Position numbers and translations under genes: made by a program. From assembly GCA_037447655.1 (NCBI GenBank), contig JBBHKE010002227.1:336698-400697 (forward strand): a stretch of DNA of 64,000 nt, read 5' to 3'. The notes under the pieces were generated by a model. The model saw nothing but the letters and a program-made list of their open reading frames with translations. It was not told where the DNA came from and made no database searches. Of this stretch, positions 22,066 through 34,425 are shown piece by piece; position 1 is the first letter of the stretch, and each line of letters opens with the position of its first letter. This DNA is from Zygnema cylindricum. Lineage: Eukaryota > Streptophyta > Zygnematophyceae > Zygnematales > Zygnemataceae.

Positions 22066-25000
22066 CCCCCCCCCCTCTCTCTCTCTCTCCCCCTCTCTCT
22101 CCCTCCATCTCTCTCGTTTCTCTCTTTGTTATTGTCTCTCACTCTCCTTCGCTCTTGCTCTCTCGCTCTTTTGATCCCTCACTCTCTCTGTCTCTTGTCC
22201 TCTCTCTCTATCTCTTTCACTTTCTGCCTTTCTCTCTCTCTCCCACTCTCTCCCATTTTCTCTCCCTCTGTCGATTTTATGGCTTAAGTGAACGAAGTCG
22301 TCAACTGAATGTGTAAATCCGTTTTAAGTAGCCCAAATTAAAAAAAAAAATCTGTTAAACGCAGTCTTGTGTGTCGAGGTGAGTTTGCCAATTCTCGATT
22401 TTGACATATCGAGAAAATTGTGAGTTTTTTATGCAGTCAATAATTGAACTGGAGGGATTCAAATATTGTTATTATTATTTTTATTCTTATTGTTGTTATT
22501 ATTATTTTCTATTGCATAATGTTTGGCAGGGCTTGGAGATTTTAAACTGGCATGTCAGTCCATTTTTAATATTACGGCGTTTTTACTCTTTGGGTTTATG
22601 CTTCCAAAATCCTGTTGGTACATTGCATAAACAATTCATATTTATTTATATATGTTTTTTCCCATTTCATGGCATTACTTGAAAAGTGGATTTCTATGAA
22701 TACAAATTAGAGCCGGCCAATAGAAAACTGGCAAAAAAGGGTACATCAAAAGCAACTCCGGAATGAGTTCGTTATCAGATTATTAGAATTTAAATACTAA
22801 AAGTTCAATATTATATCGCAGCCAAGAACTTGCAGCATCGCATACCGTAAAATCGCGGAAACGTCAATTTTTATGGTTTACCATATCGAGATATGTTCAA
22901 TAAAATTCAGTTTAATCTTTCTGTGAACATTCTGGGTTAACAGATTTGTTTTTTTGGGGATGGTTCAAACTGAATTGCAGGACATAGTGATGCTTTGTAT
23001 CGGCCGTCTCCTCACTGGTTTTGGGACCGGAGTTGTCTCCTTTGCAGTAAGCTTTTTGTTTCCCTTAAACTTACCACCCATTTGTACCCCATTTCCTTGC
23101 TCTGAAAAGTCCCTGGCATTGAGCTCTTACTCATCCACTATCTCTGCCCCATTTCTCCTCATTTTTTCTCCTCCTCCTCCTCCTCCCTCCAGGTTCCTTT
23201 CAATCGTACTAAGCTTTAAATCCCTTAAACTTACCACTCATTTGTACCCCATTTCCTTGCTCTGAAAAATCCCTCACATCAAGCTCTTACTCAGTCCACT
23301 ATCTCTGTCCCATTTCTCCTCATTTCTTTCTCCTTCTCCTACTCCTCCTCCCTCTCCTGCTCCGCGTCCTCCTCCCTCCAAATACCTGTTTACTTTGCCG
23401 ATTTTGCTCCGATAATCACTCACACCGAGCTCTCTCTTACTCATCAGCCCCATTTCTTCTCATTTTTTCTCCTTCTCCTCCTCCTCCTCCTCCTCCCCAT
23501 TGAGCTCTTACTTATCAGCCCCATTTCTCCTCGTTTTCTCTCTTCCTCTTCCCTCCAGGTCCCAGTTTACATTGCCGAAATCGCACCAATGCAACTTCGC
23601 GGCCGCTTGGGTGCCGTCAATCAATTGGCCATCGCTTCGGGGGTCCTTCTTGTTTACGCTTTCGGGGTAGTCCTCGACTGGAGAGCTCTCGCTATCATTG
23701 GTAAGGACTCTCCTTTCCCACCAATCCCTCTTTCTCTCTGCCAGTCCCTTTCTCTCTCCCACAATCCCTCCCTTTTCCCCTCCAATCCATCTCTCTCTTC
23801 TCTCTTCTTTCTACCTCTCCCTCTCCCTCTCCTCTCCCTCTCCCTCTCCCTTTCCTCCTGGCTCTCCCTTGCTCTCTTCCATTGTCATTCCATCTAATGA
23901 CTTCCTCTCCTTCTCCCTCTCTGCAGCATCTAACTCTCGTCCTCCTCGTCAGCCTTTCCATCCTTCCCCAATCCTTCTCCTTGCCTTCTTCCTCTCCCTG
24001 TCCCTCTCCCTCTAAATCTATCCCTCCATCTATCCCTCTTCCTCTTCTTCAGCAATCTATCCGGCCGTCCTCCTCCTCCTCCCGTCCTTCCCCAATCCCT
24101 GTCCCTTTCCTCTCCTCTCATCATTCCATTTACTAAATCCCTCCCCCTCTCCCTCTCCCTCCTCTCTCTCTCCCCCTCTCTCTCCTCTCTCTCTCTCTCC
24201 CTCTCTCTCTCCCTCTCTGTCCCTCTCTCTGCCTCTCTCTCTCGTTCGCCCTCCCTGCAGCAATCTACCCGGCCGTTCTTCTCCTCCTCGGCCTTTCAGT
24301 CCTTCCCGAGAGTCCCCGGTGGCTCGCCAAGAGAGCTAGTGCGGAACAGGTGGAGGCGGTACTGTACCGCCTTCGAGGCCCCACGGCCGATATCGGTCCG
24401 GAGATGCGAGAAATTCAAAAGGCGGTTGAGGCTTCGGAATCACAACCACGAGCCACAATGGGAGATCTGACTTTTCCCTCTCTTCGACGGCCTTTGTTGG
24501 TGGGAGTGGGACTACTGGTTTTCCAACAAATGAGTGGAGTTAATGCGGTGATGTTTTACGCGGGATCAATTTTTTCAGCCGTCGGATTTACGGATCCGAA
24601 TATACCGGGATTGTTGTTACAAGGAGTGCAGGTGTGGAATGGAAGAAAAAAATGAATATGTAGAGGCAAGAGAATGGGAAAGAAACTTGTAAGGGAACCG
24701 GGTTGTAAGGTTTCATCTTTGGCAGGAAAAAGGTTTTCGCTTTTGTTTTTTTTGGAACGATTCTTTTTGGATTTTTGTTTCGTGTTTGCTTGTTTGTTTT
24801 TTTTCCTTTCTTGTGAAGCTGTCACTTGACTTTTGTTTTATGGAAAAGGTTTGGAACCAGTTGTCGCCGAAAGCTTAAGATTTTTCAGCGTTTGTTTCTT
24901 AAGATTTTGAAAATGGTCAAAAAGTCTTTCAACAGGGGAATCATGTCGGAAGGTTGTCTTTGAAGTCTGAATTCCTATAAATCTGTTTAAATATGTTTTA

Positions 25001-26586
25001 ATTTTCCTACATTTCATAATAAACAAGAGGGCTCAAATCTGAAAAAACCAAAAGTTTAGAAAAATCCTAGTAAAAACCTTTAGAAAACTAAAAAAAAACT
25101 AAAAAACCTAAAAAACCTAACAAAGATCTAAAATACCTTAAAAATCGCAAAAAATCATAAAACCCTTTCAGAATCCTAGATTATATTATATAAAAGACTG
25201 ACGCTCACTATGTCATTTACAGGTGGCCACGGCAGTGGTGTCAGTAGGGCTCATGGACCGAGCTGGAAGGCGTCTTCTTCTAATTATTTCGGCCTCTTTT
25301 ATGGCCATTGGAGCTTTCGCGCTCGGACTCTCTTTTAAAATGAGTGTAGGGAACCCACAACACTTACACCATCCTATCTTAAACAAACAAATGTGACGAC
25401 ATCGGAGATTCAAGTTACTCGCCATTTTGACAAAACCACACAAAGGAGACAAAATCACAACCATACCGTCTGTTTGACGTCTTTGTTTTTTCCTTTTTCT
25501 CTTTGCGATACAGGAAACTGCTGCTCTCATACCAGCTTCAGAAGTCCTCGCCGTTGTCAGCATGCTCATCTACGTGGCGTCATTCTCCATTGGTCTTGGA
25601 GCAGTGCCATGGATCATCATGTCTGAGGTCAGCCAAGGATCATCCTTCCAACGGATCTCCAACTTTCAAAACATTTTGTGTACAACTTTTGAATTTCTTA
25701 CTGACGTGTCGTGTTTCTCTGCAGATTTTCCCTGCACACGTGCGAGAATTGGCGGGAAGTTTCGCGGTGCTCGCCAATTGGTTCACGTGCTTTATCGTCA
25801 CGTTAACGTTCGAAGACTTGCTGGACTGGAGTTCAGCAGGTGAGGTCCTCCTCGCTCTTCTCTCTCTCTTTGCTTTAAATTTGCGAAAGAAACGCTATAT
25901 GTGGTTTTCCCTTGTTATACGCAATTAGCCAATCAGGTCAATGGATTGCCGCGGATGTGGTGGCACATTGTGTATCGTATCATATCGCATTGGGCCGATG
26001 GCCGATGCGCCGATACGATTTTGCCTCCCGATGTAAACTATGGTGCCGAAGAGAATTGGCTTGTACGGCAACGCTCGATATGACGATGTTGCCGATGTTT
26101 TTTGTTCCTGATGGTTTTCGTTAATGCGACGAGTCGATGCAGGCAATCTGGCAATGCGGATTTTTATTGCCGATGTTACGTCCGCAATTCTAGATTTTGC
26201 TGACATGGCGGATGACATCACATGTCGCAAAACTTATAACGGAGTAGATATTTAATTATTTACTATAATTCACTCCTCCGAGTTATTCACACTAATTGCG
26301 ATGGGCAGTGAACTGGAGCTTCTGATTTTTATTTTTTTCGTACAGGTCGCAACGATAGGCTTATTATTATTACGGTACTGAGTGTGGACTGCGTCATGGG
26401 AAGCTTGTTACTAAAGTTGTTGATTTATGATCGGACGGTGCAGGCGCATTTTGGATGTACTCCTTCGTGTGCGCAGCCATCGTACTGTTCGTCGCATTTC
26501 TGGTTCCGGAGACACGTGGCCGTACACTGGAGGAGATCGAGGATTCGTTTCGCCGGCCGGTCGAATTGGATTTGCAGCTCGCGTAG
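20279..26586 (+). CDS. ERD6-like monosaccharide transporter (MFS sugar porter), 11 exons
   Basis: Likely a 12-helix membrane carrier moving hexoses with protons; plant ERD6-like members mostly sit in the vacuole membrane (family knowledge). Exons I infer: 20279-20290, 20444-20548, 21112-21189, 21776-21988, 22981-23046, 23559-23700, 24261-24631, 25223-25345, 25514-25627, 25725-25839, 26444-26586. All junctions are GT-AG and all phases agree, giving 493 codons plus TAG, the usual family length. Visible motifs: first helix with [15 protein letters not shown] (62-77), DSFGRR (110-115), [10 protein letters not shown] after helix 4, PESPRWLAK (221-229), [12 protein letters not shown] (294-305), MDRAGRR, PWIIMSE and [11 protein letters not shown] (468-478). 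The first two exons (39 residues, hydrophilic) are less certain, although ATG, splice sites and phase fit. Introns are pyrimidine-rich and contain degenerate copies of exon starts. Confidence 0.92.
21605..21662 (+). pseudogene. Ghost copy of the start of sugar-transporter exon 4
   Basis: CTTCAG followed by about 50 bases repeats the acceptor and first codons of exon 4 (21776 on) with a few substitutions and small indels. It lies 170 bp upstream in the same intron, between CT-rich tracts, and lacks a usable frame into exon 4. Confidence 0.8.
23047..23558 (+). repeat. Intron 5 of the sugar transporter: tandemly repeated segments
   Basis: A unit starting CCCTTAAACTTACCAC and containing ATTTGTACCCCATTTCC occurs at 23064 and 23221. 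Shorter copies of its second half (CCCCATTTCTxCTCxTTTT) follow near 23310, 23450 and 23520. The first unit ends CCCTCCAGGTTCC, echoing the real acceptor CCCTCCAGGTCCC of exon 6. Confidence 0.75.
23921..24095 (+). pseudogene. Two ghost copies of the start of sugar-transporter exon 7
   Basis: CTGCAGCATCTAACTC... (23921-23975) and TTCAGCAATCTATCCGGCCG (24050 on) both copy the acceptor and first 35-45 bases of exon 7, which begins at 24261 with CAATCTACCCGGCCG. Each is preceded by its own pyrimidine tract, so each is a potential decoy acceptor. Confidence 0.82.
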
Positions 26587-28131
26587 CATTCATACGCCGG
26601 CCAATAAAAAGGAATCTGTACCTCGATAGCACCTGGCGAAGGGTAGTTCGCGCCATAGTACATTCCGTACAGGCTGGATTAGGTTTATGTTGAGTTCTAT
26701 TTTGTTAGACGAGCTTAAAGCTGTAAATAGAGCGTTAATTTGTACTTTGGGAATTTGTTTTATTTGTCCATAAGGGTTTGAATTACGGTTAGAAAAAGTA
26801 GGAAAGTTTTGCAAATTTTAAAAATTAGATTTTTTAGGCAAGAAAAAGGTAGTGGCCGGCATGTGAAAAGAATTAGAGATACCCAATGGTGTTTATAGTC
26901 AGCAGCTTGATGTTTGAATTTTACACAGATTTGATGTATTTTTCACAAAGTGAAATTTACGCAGTGTATTTCATTTGTATCCTTGGATACTCCATCTGTG
27001 GATAGAAAACTACTTCAACTAGCATGTCACCAAGTATAGTTCGTTGTCTACATAAGGCTTCATCCTTCTGTAACTCTTTGAATGTGTGTGTTTTTTTTTG
27101 TATTTAGATGTGTCCGTTAATGTGTTCATTTGATATTTGATCGATTTTCGTTTTTCGGATGGTGTGTTTTTTATAAGAAAGTGGGCACTCTTGCATGGTT
27201 CATAGAAACGGTTTACTTGGTGGTTGGAAGTTTATATCGCACAAGTTGGTGCAATGAAATTTTGTTGATCCATAAAAATGTTTTTGGTTTTTTAGGGTTT
27301 TCTAGGGTTTTTTCCTAAACCTGTAGTGAAGATGCTCCGGCTATGTCCTGGAGAGTCAGTGGCACAAATAAAAAAAGCGCACGACGTCCTCTTAAACTCT
27401 TAATTCTTTTGGCGGTTCTTAATTGACTACATCATTCGGACTGGAATTACAATTATGAAGACTAAAACAGTCATAGTAATTATTTCCCAACGCCAATAGC
27501 GATTCACGGTTTTCTGTACAGTACACAGTGTAGTGTTGGTGTTTTTTCCGCCACTAAAACATATTTTCTCCGTGCACACAGATCATATTCTTAGTCTGAC
27601 GGTTGCGATTGAAAGATAAGGGTTCTCAAGCTTCCCATTGGCGATCTCCAATCGAAAACCAAACAAGTGTGCACGGAAAAGGTGTTTTAAACGGCGAAAA
27701 AACATTAACACTAATTGCGATACACGGTGTTCTTTGCTTTCTTACCAAAGTCGTCGGCCGGCGATAAACCGCTGCGACACGAATGGCGCGCGACACGAAT
27801 GACCCTTCAACCAGGACCTTATGTCGCATGTTTCGTAAATGAAAGGCGGGAGCTCGAGCGTTCATACTGAGGGGCATCGGCTATGAATGAACGGTCCAGA
27901 TCTCCAGTTGCTACGACCAAAATCCAAAAGGTACAAATATGAACCGATACATCCGCCTAAAAGTCTTAACAGTGGAAACTGGATACAATACACACTCTGG
28001 CAAATTCCGGGTATCATCTTTCCGTTTCCCTTTTTTCTTTCTTTAAATTCTTGTCTCAAGTTAGTCTAGCTAGTTACTTTCTGATTATTTCTGTCGGGAA
28101 AATTTATTTCTCTTCGTATAAGCTGCCAGCC
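26587..28131. other. Intergenic region between sugar transporter and aquaporin
   Basis: It holds the untranslated end of the transporter, whose polyadenylation point is not determinable, and AT-rich sequence. A palindromic MITE lies at about 27485-27735, with arms GTTTTTTCCGCC..TAAAACATATTTTC and its inverse near 27665-27705. Half of a related MITE recurs at 39095-39150. Confidence 0.55.
27485..27735. mobile_element. Palindromic MITE with ACACCG/AATAGCGATT ends
   Basis: The left end AATAGCGATTCACGG and right end AACACTAATTGCGATACACGG flank an imperfect inverted repeat around GTGCACAC. It is non-coding. Confidence 0.6.
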
Positions 28132-31100
28132 ATGGCTGTCGCTGAAGGCGTTTATATGCACAAGGCAGCAAATCCGTACACGCAGCTCAACTTGGACAGA
28201 GAGGGTCTTCAGGATGAGCGGTGATTTCTTGTCTCCTGCAAGAGTTTATCTTGTTTTACTATGTGTTTTAGTCCATAAAATAAGAACCTGCCATCGATTT
28301 ATAGTTGTTGCATGCAAAGGATGAAAGAAACATCAATAGAAACAATGTTAGATAGAAATGGGAGCTTCATAGGGCTCCAAATCATAGACTTGCATCAATC
28401 CAAAGATAGAATTAAAAAAGGTAAAGCAGAATTAAACATTTCAAACCTTTCTGTCAATATCCACGAGATGTATACGATTTTAAACGTGTGATACACGACA
28501 TTATGACTACTCGTATGATGTAATTGATTTCCGGAATTTAGACCTGCAATTGTATCTGAGAGCTGTTTTTACAATTTGTAATCTAATCATTTGACGCTCA
28601 CTTTCTATCGGTTGCAGCACCGAGATTTGTAATATAAAATTGATAGAATTTCGATTCAAATTACACTAATGTCTAGGGTGAAAACCCTCTAATGTGCGGG
28701 CACACCAACATGATATTATCTGAAATAAGGACTTTATGAATTGTTATTGGCGTTAAGAAATAATTATTAGGACCGTTTGGTTTTATTTATTGTATTTCTT
28801 GTTCCGAATGACATCGACGACTGTGAACAGCTGAAAGAATTAGCGTTTTTAAAAGCAAATATTTAGTGTATTAACACTATTTTGTGTCCAGAGGGCAAAA
28901 AAAAACTGGAATCGAATCAGTGCCATTAACACTAATAGCAATTCACACTGTACAGTATCTGAGCACTAACATTAATGTAAACCCCACATTAATAATTTAT
29001 TTACTTTAATAGCGATTCAGGGTGTACTATAGTACACTGCCCATCGCTATTAGAGTTAGTGAATTGTTAGCTTTCATAATTCAATAATAAGAATTACACT
29101 AAATTATGTTTTGCCTCGTGATTTATTCTAGGCCATTTAACTAAATAATGTTATTAACAGCAATTTATGATTTTCGGCCCAAAAAACACTCACTCGCAGG
29201 GTGACTATCTCTAATAGGATCGCACAGTATACTCCAGGACTACATGCTGTCATAGATGATATCAATACTGACCTGAAATCAAAACAATCAAGACTTACAT
29301 GAAATCAGTACTGCAGGGAAACTCGCACGGATCGTTCGGACAGCTTCATGCGAGCCGAAATGCCTGCAGAGGAAACGATCGATTTGCATAATACTGCTCC
29401 TGGACCAAATCCTGAAAGGAACGACAAACCATCCATGCAAACAATGGTGGAAGGGGCCGTGAAGCTTGTCTCTATGCTCAATTTCATGAAGGTAAGAATG
29501 GAAAATTTTGGTACAACAACAAACCAAAAAAAGTAAAAGACCGAAAAGTTGCGACACAAAAAACTAAATCATAACAACAATTTGTCATCTTTATGTGCTA
29601 TGTGACTTTTATTTAGGATAGGAATCTAAAATTCATTCAAAGTATCCGTTACCATTTCAGTACTTTATGTCAACGTCGATAAATATTCACTGGCAGCTCA
29701 AACCTCGCTTTGGTTACAAATTTTACGTTTCTATAAACATATATCGGCATGTATGTCCAATATATGTTTATAGAAAGGTCTACGATCAGTCGATTTTTCA
29801 ATTTATTTTTGCAAGCTTTCCAGGAGTTTTATGGACTTCAATGTTCAATGTCAAATTTTGATGTTTTGAATAGAATGCTCATCCCTGATTTCCTCCCTCC
29901 TTTGGAAATGCAACATCTTTCCAGGTAGAATTGGGAGCTCCAAAGTCTCTTCGTTCCTTAGAGCAATGGAGGTCAGCAGCTGCTGAGTTTGTCGCCACAC
30001 TACTTTTTGTATTTCTTGGATGTGGATCTGTTGTTGCAACAGGCAGGTACTCTCTACGAATAGATTAGTTTTTCAGTTAACCTTTTGCTTGAAATCAACT
30101 CCCGCTGCTGGCTTTTCAATTTACTTTCTGCTGAAAACCAGCTCTAAGTTGGTGAATTTTGAGTTTATTTTTTGCTTGAAACCAGCTATACTTAGTAAGA
30201 CAGAATGCTTTAAGCTTCATGTATTCTGTAGTCTTTCACTGGTCTGTTCGGATCCTTATTTTAATTCCTTAAAATGAAACAAGAGTTTCTAAGAATTTAC
30301 TAAGACCATCGATGCAATAATAACAAATGGACTCCTTGAGACCAAAGTTCAAATGTGCGAAAACAATTGGAAATACTATATGTTGTTACCCCGTACTATA
30401 CCCGTATTGTTGTAAAAAAACTCGTATCCTATGCGTATAGTACAGGCCAACAGCATATCGTTTCCAAAAGATTTCGCGCATCTGAACTATGCTTACAGCT
30501 GCTATTTTGTAGGTATTCTAAGCCCGATTCTCTTCCCTGACGTTTTCTGCTTGATTTGAATTTTCTTTTACATGGCACTAACTATTTGCCTAACCTTATA
30601 CATTGTTGCCTTGATCTTTACAAACATTCGACCATCCATTCAATCATAACAAAGTGACTCCGTACAACTGTCATTTTGTAGGGATCTTAAGCCCGACTCT
30701 CTCTCCGGGTCGACTTTTGGCGATTGCAATGGCTCATGGTCTTTCCATCGCCTTTTTGGCCGGTGCTGTGGGAGCCATTTCTGGAGGCCATATTAATCCG
30801 GCCGTAACTGTTGCCTTTGTGGTCGCTGGAAAAGAGACTCTTTTAAGAGCTTCATTATACATCTTGGCTCAGGTCACTTTTTTTTTCATTCCTATGCGTC
30901 CGTATTTGCTGTAAAAGTCCTGCACTCTGTAGTCTTTCGCTGGTCTTTTTGGGTCTTTCCTCCAATTTTCTTAAAAAAACGAGCATTTTTATCAACCCAG
31001 CTGGAACTGTCGTTTGTGGTCGCCGGTAAGAGCTTCATTGTATATTATGGCTCAGGCTCTTTTCTTAGTTATTTCCTTTTTTATTTTTTTATTCCTATGC

Positions 31101-34100
31101 TTCTATATAAGAGACTTTTTCAGGAGCTGTTATGGCTTAGGCTTCCACACTTGCTGTTGAAATGGGAGGGGCAGTTGGACTTATTCTCCATGATTTGAAA
31201 GGTTTTGATAGGTACAATTCTTATGTGATTTGATTTCCAGGTGACATATGGCTGAAATGGCTGACCTTTTGTTTTTCTTCTGAATTCTCCATCACTAGCT
31301 GAACTTTGAAAAGGCTGAAGCTTAAATTTTATAAGGTGGGAAGGGAAGAGTTATTCTGATTTGTTGAATCTAATGAAGACATTTGGGGTTTTTGAGATTG
31401 CGTGAGTTTGTCCTTCAGTTCCTGAGATTCTTTGAACTATTTCGAATTAGAAGGTGAGAAATGCAGATATTAGATAAAAATTTCTTAAATTGGCTCAATT
31501 TCAGCAGAGGGGGAGAGAGGAAGGGAGGGAGAGAGTCCAGGTGTAATTTGCTGAGATTTTCTGAAAGTAGTTTTTTTGAGATCCGGAAGTATCAGATGTA
31601 TGTATGATGGTTTGTATAGTAGACCTTTGCCGAAATAGTTTTCTTTCGAAATTATACAAATTTTGCTCTGGATTGAGTGATTTTTAGTAAAGCTTGCCAA
31701 GGTAAGCTGGGAATTTCTAAAATTGGTCATATTAAAAATTATTGTAGCCAATTAATTGATACTAATCAGCTATGTTGGCTATTAAAATCGGTTGAGATTA
31801 ATTGAGAATGTTGATGAGGTAAAGCGTATGTGCTACTTTGTGCCATATCTTTTACTCTTGGTGGAGAGTGCTCCTTCACCGGAATAAAAGTTGACAACAC
31901 TAATTCGAGTGCGAATTATTTGGAACTGAAATCATATCTTAGTGTTAATAACACTTGCCGATGACACTTGCAATACATGTTTTAGTAACTAATTACTAAA
32001 TCCGCTTTAACGCCAATTACTCGCTAACTCTATAAGGTGTATTTTGCTGACATAAGCTCTGGGTTTTGATGATTTGTGTTTTTGTTTTTTGTGGATTTCT
32101 GGAATATTCTGTCTTTTTCCTCAGATGTCAGGAGCAGTTTGCGGAGCCTCCCTTTTGCAAGCTGTGACACCTGTCGCATGGCAGGGCTCTCTTGGTTCTC
32201 ACGATGTTTCTGAGGGAGTCCAGGGAGCACAAGCCTTTCTTATGGAAGTTATCCTCACTTTTGTCCTTGTTTTTGTTATTTTTGGAGTGGCGGTGGATCG
32301 AAGAGGACCAGGTATGTTTGGGACAATCTCAGGAAAGGATATCTGTAACTAACATCTATTGAAGCTGAAGATAAAGGAGATAAAATATCCGCAGTTGAAG
32401 GTCAATTTGTTGAATTTGTGGTTCAAAATACAAACAAATGACCTCTACCGAGAATCGTATCACGCTCTTTAGATAGCCTATATTTTATAGCATTGTGATT
32501 TCATTAATACTGATGCTGTACGGATAACATTAGGCAGTAAAGTATCATGGCGAAAGTGATATGACATATGTTCTTTTTGATAAAAAAATACTGGTTTTGA
32601 TTCCTTTAGAAGATTTTTTGGCTTTGGTTCAATGCTTAAACAAATTGAATCGAACAGGGCTATTTCCAATTCAAACTATACCGTCATGTCGACTGTGTGT
32701 TTTACGCCGTCTTTAACATGCAAAACGTATATTTTACACGAGGTTAATGCTAATACTACAATTCCGATTGCCATTAGAGTTAACTACTCCAAATCGAGTA
32801 AGTGTTTTTTGGATTCAAAATCATAATTAGTGTTAGTTACACTTTAATTCAAAGGCACGTAATGATCCACGTATCTAAACATAATTCAGTGTAGTAATTC
32901 AGTAAAATGTTAATGCTAATCAGTCACCAACTCTAATGGCGACGGTCGGTTTAGTATATGATCTCTTTCTCGTGTGAAATTTCAGCGTTTCCACTTGTAA
33001 TCCTTACTTATTCAAGAAATAGAGATGACTTTATTTTTTTGGTGATATTTTTTTTTCTTCTTTTTTGGCGATGTTATAATTTAGGTGTTATCGCACCGTT
33101 GCCTATTGGTTTTGCGGTTGTAGTGGATCATTTGGTAGGAGTACCATTCACAGGAGCCTCTATGAATCCCGCGAGAAGTTTTGGACCGGCCTTTGTTAGC
33201 GGTCAATGGGGGAGATTCCATTGGATCTATTGGGTGGCTCCTTGTTTGGGATCCGCTTTGGCAGCTGCTCTTTACAGGTAAGTAACATTATTTTTTCTGT
33301 GTTTATTTTTCTCTGCCCATCAGTTCATTTTTCTGTTTGGCTTCCCTTTTTTTGCTGTGCCCATCAGATCAATTGTTTGCAAGTCATTATTTTTATGTGC
33401 CGTTTAGTTAGATTATTTGTGTATGATATTTTCCTGTTTTAGATGTCTACCGTCAAGTATCCGCATTCAGATGCAACGCTCAATACGTCAGCCACTTAAA
33501 CTTTCGAATTGTATTGAACTGATATGACATCAAGTTTGTCATGTTGAGATTTAAGTTTCGTGAATGCTTCGAAGACTGGATTAGGATTTATTAGTAGTGG
33601 ACTGATAGACAATAAAGTTTATTAGCTTTGAGGTGATACACCTTATATTCATTAAAATTGGATTGATATTAATTGACATTCGTTAATACTGGAGATATCC
33701 ATTATATTTCCTTGATTTTGGATTGCTATCCATTAATATTCAAATAATCATTAACATTGGATTGATGTCCATTAATGTTCATTACTGTATTGATACCCAT
33801 CAACATTGGATAAATATTTATTATTACATATTAACATTGGGCTGATATCCAAACCCCAATGTTGACTGCGACGTCTGACATCTGATTTTTTAATAATTAT
33901 TCCTCTATTCAAATTCAAATACATCGAGTGATTCTACATAATCGTCTCTAATAATAGCTTTAATTCTCTTCACTTTACAGTCTGTATTTGTATTTTACAA
34001 TGCTTCTTATGTTAGGATGAACGTATGAAGAGATTTACTAAAGTCCATTTGTGCACAAACAACAAACGAAAACACCGCCCACCGAGATTAAAGTCTGTTT

Positions 34101-34425
34101 ACCATTAGCATTAATACTTTCTTAATTTTAACTACACTAAATTATCTTTTGCTGTTGGCTCATCATGGGCCACTTGACTAAATATTGTTATTAACACTAA
34201 TTTTTTTTCTTGGGTCAAAAGGACCATCACCCAAATTAGATGATGGCCATTGTACCTAACTTTAGGAATCATTGTAAAAATAAAGTGTTTTCCCTAAAAG
34301 TGCCTTTCTTTTATTTTATAAATGCCTTTGACAGATATGTGTTCCTACAAGCTCCTGTTGTAATACTCCCTGAAACTGCTCCTTTGAGAAAGACAAATTC
34401 CGTAACTCCAGTTAAAACTCGTTAG
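28132..34425 (+). CDS. Aquaporin, TIP-like, with long N-terminus, 7 exons
   Basis: A channel for water or small neutral solutes; TIPs sit in the vacuole membrane. Exons: 28132-28220, 29317-29491, 29925-30042, 30682-30872, 32125-32311, 33085-33277, 34335-34425. Phases agree and give 347 residues plus TAG. Both pore motifs are intact: GGHINPAVT (NPA 166-168) and [10 protein letters not shown] (NPA 281-283). A histidine in MAHGLSIAF and an arginine after the second NPA occupy selectivity-filter positions, as in several TIP groups. The pore region begins near residue 95, so an unusual hydrophilic N-terminus of about 90 residues (exons 1-2) precedes it; plant TIPs are usually about 250 residues. 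Hybrid intrinsic proteins of mosses and lycophytes are the other subfamily to consider. Intron 3 appears to use a GC donor. Intron 4 and intron 3 hold ghost copies of exon 4 edges. Confidence 0.88.
30487..30545 (+). pseudogene. Ghost copy of the start of aquaporin exon 4
   Basis: CTATTTTGTAGGTATTCTAAGCCCGATTCTC repeats the acceptor and first 25 bases of exon 4 (from 30673, CATTTTGTAGGGATCTTAAG). It is about 177 bp upstream and ends in an early TGA. Confidence 0.75.
30992..31062 (+). pseudogene. Ghost copy of the 3' end of aquaporin exon 4
   Basis: It resembles the stretch of exon 4 from the first NPA codons to the donor (30788-30880), with an internal deletion; it ends TATTATGGCTCAGGCTC against the real ATCTTGGCTCAGGTCAC. 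The following intron bases (ATTCCTATGC...) are duplicated too, so the event spanned the exon-intron junction. Confidence 0.75.
33640..33860. repeat. Degenerate tandem repeat in aquaporin intron 6
   Basis: Imperfect copies of ATTGGATTGATATCCATTAA at about 30-35 bp spacing. It is non-coding. Confidence 0.55.

Noticed and set aside
21386-22316. Long ORFs rich in Ser/Leu/Pro or Arg/Glu/Gly over CT/GA tracts (also at 10028-10800, 23695-24263, 36552-37302)
   Set aside because: They are translations of dinucleotide and pyrimidine repeats, occur in several frames and both strands at once, and lie in introns or intergenic DNA.
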